Assembly (NCBI GenBank): GCA_017477255.1
Contig: JAFUXB010000005.1
Span: 57,356-121,355 of the forward strand
Length of the DNA stretch: 64,000 bases
From: Bacilli bacterium
GTDB lineage: Bacteria; Bacillota_I; Bacilli_A; RFN20; CAG-826
Reading direction: 5' to 3'
Shown: positions 8,628 to 17,601 of the stretch, piece by piece
How positions within the stretch are numbered: the stretch's first letter is position 1
Layout of the letters: every line of letters begins with the position of its first letter
The notes under the pieces: model-generated
Told to the model about the DNA's origin: nothing
Databases searched by the model: none
Seen by the model: the letters and a program-made list of their open reading frames with translations, nothing else
Made by a program: the position numbers and the translations under genes

Positions 8628-10494
8628 AATAACTCCTTAATCGATAAATTTTAAAATTAGAGATGCTAGTATCTCCACTTGATAATAAATAAGAATCATA
8701 AGCATCAGTTTTAATCATCGATGTTGATGCACTTAAAGCATTATCATCATTTACGAAAAATTCTATTATTCTTCCATCAATTACAATTTTAATTTCATAA
8801 TTATCATCAGCTGATGGAGAATGAACTTTTAAAGTTGAATTTATTTTATGCTTTGGGTCATCTGGAGATGAAATTTGCATCAAAACCTCATTATTTTCTT
8901 TAATTAACGAGACTTTATAAAGTTTTTTATTTTGAACAATACAATAGCTAATTTCATTTGTGTTTTTTAAAGAAGCATTAAATTTAACTAAATTTCTATA
9001 ATTATTATTTCTAACTATAGTCATATTATTTGAAGTTAAATCAATTTTTGGTGTATCAACTAATTTTCCATAATTTAAGAATTTTTCAAGTCCTGGATCC
9101 ATTCTTCCACCAAGTGAACCATCACTTCTTTGAACAACTTCTCTAGGTAAGTTTAAATATCCTGCCCAAGGTTTCATTGGGACTCCATCATAAGATGCAG
9201 TAATCCAGCCCCACATATAAGTTTTATCACCAATTTGTGTAGGTCTAGCAGCACATAAATCTTCTCCATCTAAATAATAAACGTCTTTATCCATCCAGTT
9301 TACATCTAAACAATCTTTATCTTTATCACCAATTCGATATTGTAAAGCTCCGATTTGATGTGTAGTAACGTGACTCATTGAAACAAATGTATACCATCTA
9401 TCACCTATTTTTAATAGTGATGGACATTCAGGTAAATGACTTTTTATATTAGTTTCAACAGGAACTCCTGGTTTACTCCAACTTAAAGCCATATCATCAT
9501 CACTAGCATAAATCATTAAATCACTATCCCAAATTGGACCACTAAAAGTACGATAACATCCTCCAATTAATAAAAATCTTCCATTTTCTTTATCTCTATA
9601 AAGCATGCAATCTCTAATTCCATAAGTGTATTCAGTTCGATCAATAAATCTATTACAATCAAATACAAAATTTAAATCATAATTTTGTCTTTGCTTTTCC
9701 CAAATTTCATAATTTCCTGCTTCAGGATAAGTTTTCATTCTTACTAAATTTGTTGATAAATCAATCTGATTATAAAAATCACCATTTGTAGCATCAGGAG
9801 AATATAAATAACGCATATATAATGTGTGTTCTTCTTCGTTATACCAAGGGAAAACATCACCATATTGCTCATTAAAATCATTTAAATGATATAAAGATTC
9901 ATTATTTGAAGAATTTGAAGTAATAACTGGTTCAAAATGAATTAAGGCGTCTTCTGAACTTATTTCAATTAAAATTTCATCATTAACATTTAAATTAAAT
10001 TTACTACTTTCAAAATAAATTCCATCTGTTTCTACGTTTGAAATTGACTTAGTAAAAACAACGTTATTTTTTAAATAAACCTTCAAATCCGCACTCTTTT
10101 TTGAATTTTTATCATGTTTAACAAATCCATAAATAAAAGATTCACCACTAAATTCTGCGATATATTTTAAGGTTACTTTTCCTTTTAAAGTAATTTCATT
10201 TTCTTTTAAAATGTTGTTATTTCCTACAAAAGCCCCTTTATTTTTATCAAAATTCATTTCTTTAAGATCATCATATAAAAAATACCAATTATTAAAACCT
10301 TGGTAAGTGTTATTAGTAAATCCATAAAGAGGTTTCGATGATTTATTATCATTTAAATTAAAAGGTTCTTTATAAACTGATTTATATAAATCATCATAAC
10401 TAAAAACTTCTTCATTTTTAGTTTCTTTTTTACATGAAGTTCCACCTAATAAAAGCATAATTGATACTAAAGAAATAAATCTCTTACATTTCAT
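8614..10494 (-). CDS. GH32-family lipoprotein (fructan hydrolase-like)
   Basis: A 626-residue lipoprotein (GTSC, Cys21), a paralogue of the next gene downstream with the same architecture: an N-terminal accessory beta-domain (GFNNWYF), a GH32 propeller and a C-terminal sandwich. Catalytic positions by alignment are Asp213 in YGDVFPWY, Asp295 in IRDC and Glu356 in PEC. No Shine-Dalgarno sequence precedes the ATG; instead a strong hairpin lies 14 bp upstream, between this gene and the surface-protein gene. Translation may therefore be weak or depend on processing. Role inferred: extracellular cleavage of a fructan-type oligosaccharide. Confidence 0.77.
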   Translation of the reverse strand: MKCKRFISLVSIMLLLGGTSCKKETKNEEVFSYDDLYKSVYKEPFNLNDNKSSKPLYGFTNNTYQGFNNWYFLYDDLKEMNFDKNKGAFVGNNNILKENEITLKGKVTLKYIAEFSGESFIYGFVKHDKNSKKSADLKVYLKNNVVFTKSISNVETDGIYFESSKFNLNVNDEILIEISSEDALIHFEPVITSNSSNNESLYHLNDFNEQYGDVFPWYNEEEHTLYMRYLYSPDATNGDFYNQIDLSTNLVRMKTYPEAGNYEIWEKQRQNYDLNFVFDCNRFIDRTEYTYGIRDCMLYRDKENGRFLLIGGCYRTFSGPIWDSDLMIYASDDDMALSWSKPGVPVETNIKSHLPECPSLLKIGDRWYTFVSMSHVTTHQIGALQYRIGDKDKDCLDVNWMDKDVYYLDGEDLCAARPTQIGDKTYMWGWITASYDGVPMKPWAGYLNLPREVVQRSDGSLGGRMDPGLEKFLNYGKLVDTPKIDLTSNNMTIVRNNNYRNLVKFNASLKNTNEISYCIVQNKKLYKVSLIKENNEVLMQISSPDDPKHKINSTLKVHSPSADDNYEIKIVIDGRIIEFFVNDDNALSASTSMIKTDAYDSYLLSSGDTSISNFKIYRLRSYYDCE

Positions 10495-10507
10495 AATATT
10501 TTATTTA

Positions 10508-10535
10508 TAAGAGAGCGGGAAATCCCGCTCTCTTA
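10508..10535 (-). terminator. Strong intercistronic hairpin after the surface-protein gene
   Basis: TAAGAGAGCGGGA (10508-10520) and its exact complement (10523-10535) form a 13-bp stem. No T tract follows on the minus strand, so it looks more like an mRNA-stabilising or attenuating hairpin than a full terminator. A comparable hairpin follows the other surface protein at 40353. Confidence 0.6.
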
Positions 10536-10552
10536 TTATAAGTTAAAACAAA

Positions 10553-13500
10553 TTATTTTTGTTTTTTCTTAGCAATAGCTAATCCTAAAGCACTGATTGC
10601 AACGATAGAAACAAGTGCGCTAGTTGCGATAACTTCGCCACCACAACCTTTCTTTTTGCTTCCTTCATCGCCACCAGATTGTCCTTCTTCAGTGACAGTT
10701 ATTGTCTTTTTATTTGATTCGATGCCATCAATCTTACACATAATTTCATATGATCCTGCGGCAGTTCCTGTAAATGTATAAGTTAATTTATTTTCACCTT
10801 CAACTTTTTGTCCATTTACATACCATTCAATAGTTTCATATTCAGCATTATATGGGCTAACTGATGCACTAAATATAGCTGTTTGACCAACTTTAATACT
10901 AACTGCTGATGCACTTAAATTAACTGCAGCAACTTCTGGAGCTGGTTCAACAACACCATAAACTGAGAAGTTTTTAAATCCTAGAGGAATCTTTCCACCA
11001 GCACCTGGATACATTGACATAACAAATCCACCAGGAACAGTTGAATTAGGAATTGTAGCATAGAATGCTAATTTTCCATTGATATAGAAAGTACCTGTGT
11101 TACCTTCCATAGCATAAACTATGTGGTTCCAACCAAAATCAACAACTCCTTCTCCATAAGTTAAATCTAAACCAGTGTTGAAATCTTTATATTCATAAAT
11201 AACACCAGCTTCGTGAGTTTTAACATATGGTCTAACTTTTGCGTTACCGACTCCTAATGCAAGTTCGATAAAGTCATTTGGATGTTTGCTATCCATTCCA
11301 GCAGCTTGTGGGTAAACATAATATTCACCACCATAGCCTTTTACACTTTCAGGAATGAATAAATCATATTCCATTGACCATAATTGAGTTTCAATAGTAA
11401 CTGCTGGGAATTGAGCATCATTTCCACCATCACTATTTTGTGGCATGTAATAGAATGATCCATCAGTATCTGCTACAGCACTATATGCTCCAAATGTATC
11501 ATTTTCAGCAATTTCTTGTTTATAAGCACATTTCCAGTTTTCATCACCAGAAAGTCTTGCATAAACATCATGAGTAATAAATAAAGTGATCTTATTTGAT
11601 TCGATTCCGCTTGCACTTAATGCATAAATTTCAACTTGGCCAGCTTCTTCATATGCAGCGAGTGGTAATTCAATTTCTTTACCAGTTTGTTCTAAGATTT
11701 CATCATTTGCATACCATACAAGATGATCATCATCAGATAAACCGGCAGTAGTTGCTTTTAATAATGCTTTTTCACTAACATCATAAGCACCTTTTGAAGC
11801 TTCAACTTTAATTGTTGGAGTTTTAACTGTAAATGAAACTTTATTTGATATATAAGTTCCAGCTTTACAAACTACTTCATAATCACCAACTTCTAAATCA
11901 GTGAGTTCTAATTCATCACCAGTTTCGCCTTCAACTTTAACACCATTAACTTCCCAAGAAGTTTCAAGTCCAGTGAAATCACCTTCTTTTTCAGCAGTGA
12001 TTTTAATTGTGTCGATTGGATAAAGTTCGGTTTTATCGGCACTAATTGTAATTAAGTTATCAAATACTTCAAATGAAACTGGATTTGATTTAACTGTATC
12101 ATTACCATAAGCTAATGTGTGATTACCAACAGCAATTGCACTTGATTTAAATTCTAAGCCAGTAACTTCAGTTTTTGTTCCATCTAAATACCAAGCTCCA
12201 TCAGCAAGTGCTTGACCAAAAACTTGAGCATTAGCGACAACTTCTCTACCACTTAAGAATCTATTTCCGCTAATTGTTGAAATAATACCAGTATTTCCTT
12301 CATAACCGATATATGTTCCATTTAAGACATTTGTCCATTCATTTTGAAGTCTAACTGCTAATAATTTACCTTTAGTTAAACCTAAATTAGCAAATGATGT
12401 TTCGATTACATCGACACTATGAGCTGCATCTGGTCCTTCTAAAGCTCTTGTTGTCATTTTGATATTATCGCCATTAACATCAACAGTCATATTAAATTTA
12501 GTATCATCAAATTTTGATTGAACATATTGTCCACCAGCACCTGCCCAGCTACCAGTTGAAGGTGAAATTCCACCAAGCCAAGCAGTTTGGAATTCACGGT
12601 CAAGATATTCTTGGAAATTAAGGAAGTTAGATGGATCACTTAATGTAACTCCTTCATTTGGAATAATTTGGTTCATTAAAAGTTGAATTTTTGGATAAGC
12701 ATGATTTTCACCATTTTCAACTAATCCTCTATGAACTTCAAAATCAGCAGAAACACTGAAGTTTTCTCTATATAAATTCTTATAAGTTAAAGGCATTGTA
12801 TAGAAACCATCAGTAATTTTGTTTTCAAAATGATAATAAGTTTCAGCTTTTTTAGCTTCTCTCATTTCAAATTTATCAATAATTAATGATCCTGCAGCAC
12901 CTCTACAATCGATACCAAATCCATCGATTATACCTTTCTTAATTGCTCTTCTTGTTTTAGTTCCGTATCTATTATTACCAAAAGCAGTATATGGTACAGA
13001 AATTATTCTTCTTCCTTCACCATAAATTTCGATAACTTCATCTAAAACAACAAATTTTAATTCGATTCCCTCGTTTTGCAATTTTGATTGGAAGTTTTGA
13101 CCTAATGATCCTTGATCTTCACCAGAGTTATCATAAATATCACACTCACCAAAATTTGCAAACCTCCAGAATGCACCGCCACCAATAATCTCTAAATAAA
13201 GGTTTCTATTTTCACCATCACCATCAGCATGAGCAAGGTGTAAAAAAACAGATTGAGAATCAGTGTACTTAATGTGCATTGAAAATTCGTAGTTATTACT
13301 TTCAACGAAAGCAGATGCAGGAATTGGTACATTAGTCCAAGTTCCAGCAGCATTATAAACTGCCTTTCCATCGATAAAATCGAAATTAGCCCATGTACTT
13401 GTTTCTTGAGTAAAATCTTCTTTAAAAAGTACATCGTCCTCCTCAGCAGCTTTTTTTGGAGTAACTAATTTCAAATTTGGTTTTGATGGAACATTTCTGC

Positions 13501-13585
13501 TTAAATTAGTAGCGCTTGCTCCTGTTAAAGCGGCAAACGCTAAAGCACTTAACATAAATGTAACAACTTTAGTTTTTGACTTCAT
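10553..13585 (-). CDS. Large surface protein with glycan-binding and Ig-like domains and a KKGCGG C-terminal anchor
   Basis: About 1010 residues. I place the start at 13585, the Met preceded by AGGAGGG; an upstream in-frame Met at 13615 would overlap the ABC ATPase gene. After a signal peptide come concanavalin-like beta-sandwich regions (first about residues 50-240, another near 700-880) and several Ig-like repeats ending in SNKVSFTV-type strands. The C-terminus is KKKGCGG, a hydrophobic helix and KKKQK. This resembles sorting tails of the Gly/Cys type and not LPxTG. No catalytic motif is visible; the likely job is to capture the polysaccharide at the cell surface for the GH32 lipoproteins. 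A strong hairpin follows. Confidence 0.7.
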   Translation of the reverse strand: MKSKTKVVTFMLSALAFAALTGASATNLSRNVPSKPNLKLVTPKKAAEEDDVLFKEDFTQETSTWANFDFIDGKAVYNAAGTWTNVPIPASAFVESNNYEFSMHIKYTDSQSVFLHLAHADGDGENRNLYLEIIGGGAFWRFANFGECDIYDNSGEDQGSLGQNFQSKLQNEGIELKFVVLDEVIEIYGEGRRIISVPYTAFGNNRYGTKTRRAIKKGIIDGFGIDCRGAAGSLIIDKFEMREAKKAETYYHFENKITDGFYTMPLTYKNLYRENFSVSADFEVHRGLVENGENHAYPKIQLLMNQIIPNEGVTLSDPSNFLNFQEYLDREFQTAWLGGISPSTGSWAGAGGQYVQSKFDDTKFNMTVDVNGDNIKMTTRALEGPDAAHSVDVIETSFANLGLTKGKLLAVRLQNEWTNVLNGTYIGYEGNTGIISTISGNRFLSGREVVANAQVFGQALADGAWYLDGTKTEVTGLEFKSSAIAVGNHTLAYGNDTVKSNPVSFEVFDNLITISADKTELYPIDTIKITAEKEGDFTGLETSWEVNGVKVEGETGDELELTDLEVGDYEVVCKAGTYISNKVSFTVKTPTIKVEASKGAYDVSEKALLKATTAGLSDDDHLVWYANDEILEQTGKEIELPLAAYEEAGQVEIYALSASGIESNKITLFITHDVYARLSGDENWKCAYKQEIAENDTFGAYSAVADTDGSFYYMPQNSDGGNDAQFPAVTIETQLWSMEYDLFIPESVKGYGGEYYVYPQAAGMDSKHPNDFIELALGVGNAKVRPYVKTHEAGVIYEYKDFNTGLDLTYGEGVVDFGWNHIVYAMEGNTGTFYINGKLAFYATIPNSTVPGGFVMSMYPGAGGKIPLGFKNFSVYGVVEPAPEVAAVNLSASAVSIKVGQTAIFSASVSPYNAEYETIEWYVNGQKVEGENKLTYTFTGTAAGSYEIMCKIDGIESNKKTITVTEEGQSGGDEGSKKKGCGGEVIATSALVSIVAISALGLAIAKKKQK

Positions 13586-13598
13586 TTTTGCCCTCCTA

Positions 13599-14600
13599 TT
13601 ATTTATCTTTGTCAAGAACAGTGCTTAAATTGCAGCAAAGCACTTGTGCTGTTTTTGAAGACTGATAAGTTTGTTTTTTATTACACTCACTAGTGCAATA
13701 TAAACACCTTTCTTTAAAACTACAGCCTTCTGTTCGATCTTCAAGTGATCCAAGTTGCATCGATTTAAGTGGAAGTTCGTCTGCTCCTTTATAAGTAGGA
13801 TCAGGAACTGGTACTGCTTGGACTAAAGCCCTTGTATAAGGATGGGATGGATGAGAAATCACATCAGCTATTTGTCCAAGTTCGACAATTTCACCTAGAT
13901 ACATGACTGCAACTTTACCATTTGCTGCAAAGTATCTTGAAGTCGATAAATCATGCGATATATATACAAACGACATCTTTAATTTTTCATTAAGTTCTTT
14001 CATTAAATTTAAGATTGAAAGTCTTAACGAAACATCAATCATACTTACTGGTTCATCAGCAACAATTAATTTTGGTTCAAGCGAAATTGCTCTAGCCATT
14101 AAAATTCTTTGACGTTGACCACCACTAAGTTGATGAGGATATTTTGAAAGATATTGTTCACTAGGATAAAGACCAATAATCTGCATTAATTCTTCAATTT
14201 TTGCATCAACCTCTTTTTTGCTCCACTTTTTATGCTTATTTTTAATTGGAGCATATAGACTTTGATAAATTGTTCTAACAGGGTTTAAAGCTGCGTAACT
14301 ATCCTGTTGAATAAATTGAATTTCATTAAATGAAGTTACTTTTTTATCAAATATCCCACTAACCTTATTTCCTTCAAAATAAATTTCCCCGGAAGTTGGT
14401 TTGTATAATCCAGTAATTATTTTGCCTAAAGTTGTTTTTCCACATCCAGATTCTCCAACTAAGGCAATGATTTCACCTGCATAAATATCAAGTGAAATAT
14501 CACGTAAAACGTGAATATATTGATCTTTTAATAAAGATCCAGGTTTTTTAAAAACCATGTTTATATTTTTTAAACTTAATAGAGGAGTTTTATTTTCCAT
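13599..14600 (-). CDS. Opp/Dpp-family ABC transporter ATP-binding protein (OppF-like)
   Basis: A 333-residue ATPase with Walker A GESGCGKTT, signature LSGGQRQR, Walker B LIVADEP and an H-loop in YISHD. The C-terminal family extension carries the cysteines (CSFKERC, CTSEC) that bind an Fe-S cluster in many OppD/OppF proteins. Paired with the OppD-like gene, whose end it overlaps by 11 bp. In this operon the transporter is flanked only by GH32 proteins, so it probably imports an oligosaccharide and not peptides. This is inferred from context; the family itself covers peptides, nickel and oligosaccharides. Confidence 0.9.
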   Translation of the reverse strand: MENKTPLLSLKNINMVFKKPGSLLKDQYIHVLRDISLDIYAGEIIALVGESGCGKTTLGKIITGLYKPTSGEIYFEGNKVSGIFDKKVTSFNEIQFIQQDSYAALNPVRTIYQSLYAPIKNKHKKWSKKEVDAKIEELMQIIGLYPSEQYLSKYPHQLSGGQRQRILMARAISLEPKLIVADEPVSMIDVSLRLSILNLMKELNEKLKMSFVYISHDLSTSRYFAANGKVAVMYLGEIVELGQIADVISHPSHPYTRALVQAVPVPDPTYKGADELPLKSMQLGSLEDRTEGCSFKERCLYCTSECNKKQTYQSSKTAQVLCCNLSTVLDKDK

Positions 14601-15591
14601 TGTCTTCTCCTCCTAAAAATAAGTGACATTTAATAAAGCTTCCATCTTCTTTATATAAAGTTTCAGGTTCTTTTTCTTTACAGATATCTTTAGCAAATGG
14701 GCATCTATCTGAAAATACACATCCTTTTGGAAGGTCTAACATATTTGGAGGTCTTCCATCGATTGGTCTAACATCATCAATATTTCCAATAATTGATGGA
14801 GTCGCATTAATTAATCCCTTTGTATAAGGATGTAATTTATTTTTAAATACTTCTTCAACACTTCCATATTCCATAACTCTTCCACCATACATTACTGCGA
14901 TGTAATCGGCAAAACTCGCAACTACGGAAATATCATGTGTCATTAAAAGCATTGAAATATTCATTGTTTTATTGATTTCTTTTAATAAATTAAAGATGTA
15001 ATGTTGAGTAATAACATCTAGTGCTGTTGTAGGTTCATCTAAAATAATAACTTCAGGATCAAGGAGTAAAGAGAAAGCAATCATTACACGTTGTTTCATT
15101 CCACCACTTAATTCATGAGGATAACAATCAATAACTCTTTTTGAATCAAGTTTAACAAAATCTAAAATCTTTAAGCATTTAGCTTCTTTTTCTTCTTTTG
15201 TAAGCTTAATTCCATGTTCATCTAAAGTTTCATAAAATTGTTGTCTAACAGTTAAAACTGGATTTAAGGCACTTTGAGCTGCTTGGAAGACCATCGAAAC
15301 TTTTTCCCATCTAAATGAACGAAGTTCTTTTTCTTTTAATTTTTCTACATTAATTAAACTTCCATCATTTGAATTAAAAATTACTTCACCTTCAGCTATA
15401 ATTCCAGGTTCAGAAATACATCTAATAAGTGAGCTTGATAAAGTTGTTTTTCCACTTCCACTTTCTCCAACTAAAGCAGTAATTTTTCCTCTTTTTACGT
15501 TTAAAGATACGTTATTTACAGCTCTTAATGTATATTTTTTCATAGGGTAATCTATGGAAATATTTTTGAATTCAACAATATTTTCTTTCAT
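14590..15591 (-). CDS. Opp/Dpp-family ABC transporter ATP-binding protein (OppD-like)
   Basis: A 333-residue ATPase: Walker A GESGSGKTT, signature LSGGMKQR (the M is typical of OppD), Walker B VIILDEP and MTHD. It ends in the conserved oligopeptide-transporter tail (PDxL-like region and GCVFSDRCPF...C Fe-S cysteines). It forms the ATPase heterodimer with the next gene. AAGG precedes the ATG, and 9 bp separate it from the permease gene. Confidence 0.9.
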   Translation of the reverse strand: MKENIVEFKNISIDYPMKKYTLRAVNNVSLNVKRGKITALVGESGSGKTTLSSSLIRCISEPGIIAEGEVIFNSNDGSLINVEKLKEKELRSFRWEKVSMVFQAAQSALNPVLTVRQQFYETLDEHGIKLTKEEKEAKCLKILDFVKLDSKRVIDCYPHELSGGMKQRVMIAFSLLLDPEVIILDEPTTALDVITQHYIFNLLKEINKTMNISMLLMTHDISVVASFADYIAVMYGGRVMEYGSVEEVFKNKLHPYTKGLINATPSIIGNIDDVRPIDGRPPNMLDLPKGCVFSDRCPFAKDICKEKEPETLYKEDGSFIKCHLFLGGEDNGK

Positions 15592-15600
15592 ATTTTTACC

Positions 15601-16509
15601 TTATTTGACCTTTAAACGAGGATTAAGAGTTTCATCTAATCCATTTGAAAGTAAAAGTGTAGAAATTTGGAAAATAATTATAAAAACTAAAGGGTAAATC
15701 ATAATTAAAATGTTTTTATAATTAACTAAACCTTTCATTCTTGCAGCATTTATTATTGCTCCCCAGTTAGTTGGGTCATATGCAGCAAGTCCTACAAGCA
15801 TAATTCCAACACTAGCCATAATTGCATTTCTCATTGCTACAACAAAATTTACAGCAATATAAGAAAATACATTTGGCATTATTTCTCTAAAAATAATATG
15901 GAAAGTAGACATATGCATAACTTTACATATTTGAATATAATCTCTTTCTTTAATAGACATTACTTGAACTCTAATTGATCTACAAAGTCCAGCCCAGCTC
16001 CATAAAGAAATAATTAAAGCTAAAGATACACTTGATTCTAAAGTAATTAAAGCTGCTAAAAGTAAATAAACAGGGAATGAAGGAATTGATAAGAAAATAT
16101 TAGTAATAGACATAATAATTTTATCTACTACTCCACCAACATACCCACTTATGATTCCTAAAATAGTTCCGATTGTAACTGTGAAAATTGCAGTAAAGAA
16201 AGCAATTTCTAATACTGAACTTGTACCTGCTATTACTTGTCTAAATACATCTCTTCCTAGCCAATCTGTACCAAAGAAATGCTCAGTTGAAGGAAGTAAA
16301 TATTTATTAGCAACATCTGTATTTTGATCATAAGGGAAAATTAATGGTCCAAATATTCCAATAAATACAAAGACCATAATTAAAACAAATCCAATTATTG
16401 TTTTCTTACTTGAGAAAATCTTCTTTAAGAAATTTAAAAGATTATGACCTAAGTTTTTAAAGAAAATCTTTAAAGTAGAGAGAAAATCACTAAATTTTTC
16501 CTTATTCAT
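15601..16509 (-). CDS. Opp/Dpp-family ABC transporter permease (OppC-like)
   Basis: A 302-residue inner-membrane permease with an OppC-type N-terminal helix followed by FGTDWLGRDVFRQ, the family hallmark before the transmembrane core, and an EAA-like loop (IQICKVMHMS...IFREIMPN) that contacts the ATPase. Six membrane segments are expected. GGAG precedes the ATG. Only 2 bp separate it from the partner permease. Confidence 0.9.
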   Translation of the reverse strand: MNKEKFSDFLSTLKIFFKNLGHNLLNFLKKIFSSKKTIIGFVLIMVFVFIGIFGPLIFPYDQNTDVANKYLLPSTEHFFGTDWLGRDVFRQVIAGTSSVLEIAFFTAIFTVTIGTILGIISGYVGGVVDKIIMSITNIFLSIPSFPVYLLLAALITLESSVSLALIISLWSWAGLCRSIRVQVMSIKERDYIQICKVMHMSTFHIIFREIMPNVFSYIAVNFVVAMRNAIMASVGIMLVGLAAYDPTNWGAIINAARMKGLVNYKNILIMIYPLVFIIIFQISTLLLSNGLDETLNPRLKVK

Positions 16510-16511
16510 AA

Positions 16512-17582
16512 TTATTTCTCCCTAACTCTTGGATCAATTAGTGGATAAAGTAAATCAACCACTAAATTAACGATAATTACCATAGCTGCACTAAAGAAAA
16601 TTAATCCTTGAACAACCATGTAATCTTTATTAACAATTCTATTTGAAATCTCTAGACCAATACCTGGATAATTAAAAATTGATTCCATTAAAGTGGCTCC
16701 ACCAAAAAGTGAACCAAATGATACTCCAAGCATTGTAATTAAAGGAAGTAATGCGTTCTTTTTAACATATCTTCTTCTAATTGTTGACTCTTTTAACCCT
16801 CTAGCTTTAGCAGCTAAAATATAATCTTCTCCTAAAACTCCAATTGCACTTCCTCTCATATGTAAAATCCAAACACCAGTTTGAACTATTGTATAAGATA
16901 AAATTGGAAGTGCTGCATAATATAAAACACTACCAATAAATGGGAAGTTAAATCCAGGAGTAACACTGAATGCATCGTAGTTATTTTGTGTTGGGAACCA
17001 TTTTAAGTTATATCCAAAAATAATAACTAAAATTAAAGCAATTAAATAATCTGGAATAGATCCAGTAATTGCTATATATGAAGAAGAAATTTTATTAGCA
17101 ATTCCATTTCTTCTTGTTGCGATAAATCCTCCAATATTTGTTCCAATAAAGAAAGATAAAAATAAAGCAACACTTGATATAAATAAAGTCCAAGGTAGAC
17201 GAGTTTTAATTAATGAATTTGCACTAACTCCGGTTTCAAGATAACTTTCACCAAGTTGACCTTTAAATAAACCACCAATATATCTGAAAAATGCAGCAAA
17301 AACATTCTCATTTGGATCAAAATTTAATAAAGATTTTGCAAGTTCATAAGCTCTATCATATGTAATTCCTTGAGCATTTTGTAATTTTAAAGCGTAAAGT
17401 TCAACAATATCTCCAGGAATTTTTCTTAAAATAAAGAATAAAAGAATAGTAGAAAGCGCCAATGTTAAAATAGAAATTCCTATCTTAGCAAAGAAATATC
17501 TATACTTTGTAAGGAATTTTAAAACAACTTCCCAGAAAGTGTTTTTCTTTTTATCTACGATTATTGGCGTATTTTCTTTCAT
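16512..17582 (-). CDS. Opp/Dpp-family ABC transporter permease (OppB-like)
   Basis: A 356-residue permease of the OppB type: a first helix ending in ILRKIPGD, then an extracytoplasmic loop, and the C-terminal core with the EAA-type loop (DYILAAKARGLKES...RRRYVKKNALLP) and the family end LLYPLIDPRVR. It pairs with the OppC-like protein. The ribosome site is weak. Confidence 0.9.
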   Translation of the reverse strand: MKENTPIIVDKKKNTFWEVVLKFLTKYRYFFAKIGISILTLALSTILLFFILRKIPGDIVELYALKLQNAQGITYDRAYELAKSLLNFDPNENVFAAFFRYIGGLFKGQLGESYLETGVSANSLIKTRLPWTLFISSVALFLSFFIGTNIGGFIATRRNGIANKISSSYIAITGSIPDYLIALILVIIFGYNLKWFPTQNNYDAFSVTPGFNFPFIGSVLYYAALPILSYTIVQTGVWILHMRGSAIGVLGEDYILAAKARGLKESTIRRRYVKKNALLPLITMLGVSFGSLFGGATLMESIFNYPGIGLEISNRIVNKDYMVVQGLIFFSAAMVIIVNLVVDLLYPLIDPRVREK

Positions 17583-17601
17583 AAATTTTTAATAAACCTA
17601 A

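Noticed and set aside
13586..13615. An upstream start for the surface protein at 13615
   Set aside because: It overlaps the ABC ATPase gene and lacks a ribosome site; the Met at 13585 has AGGAGGG and begins a normal signal peptide.
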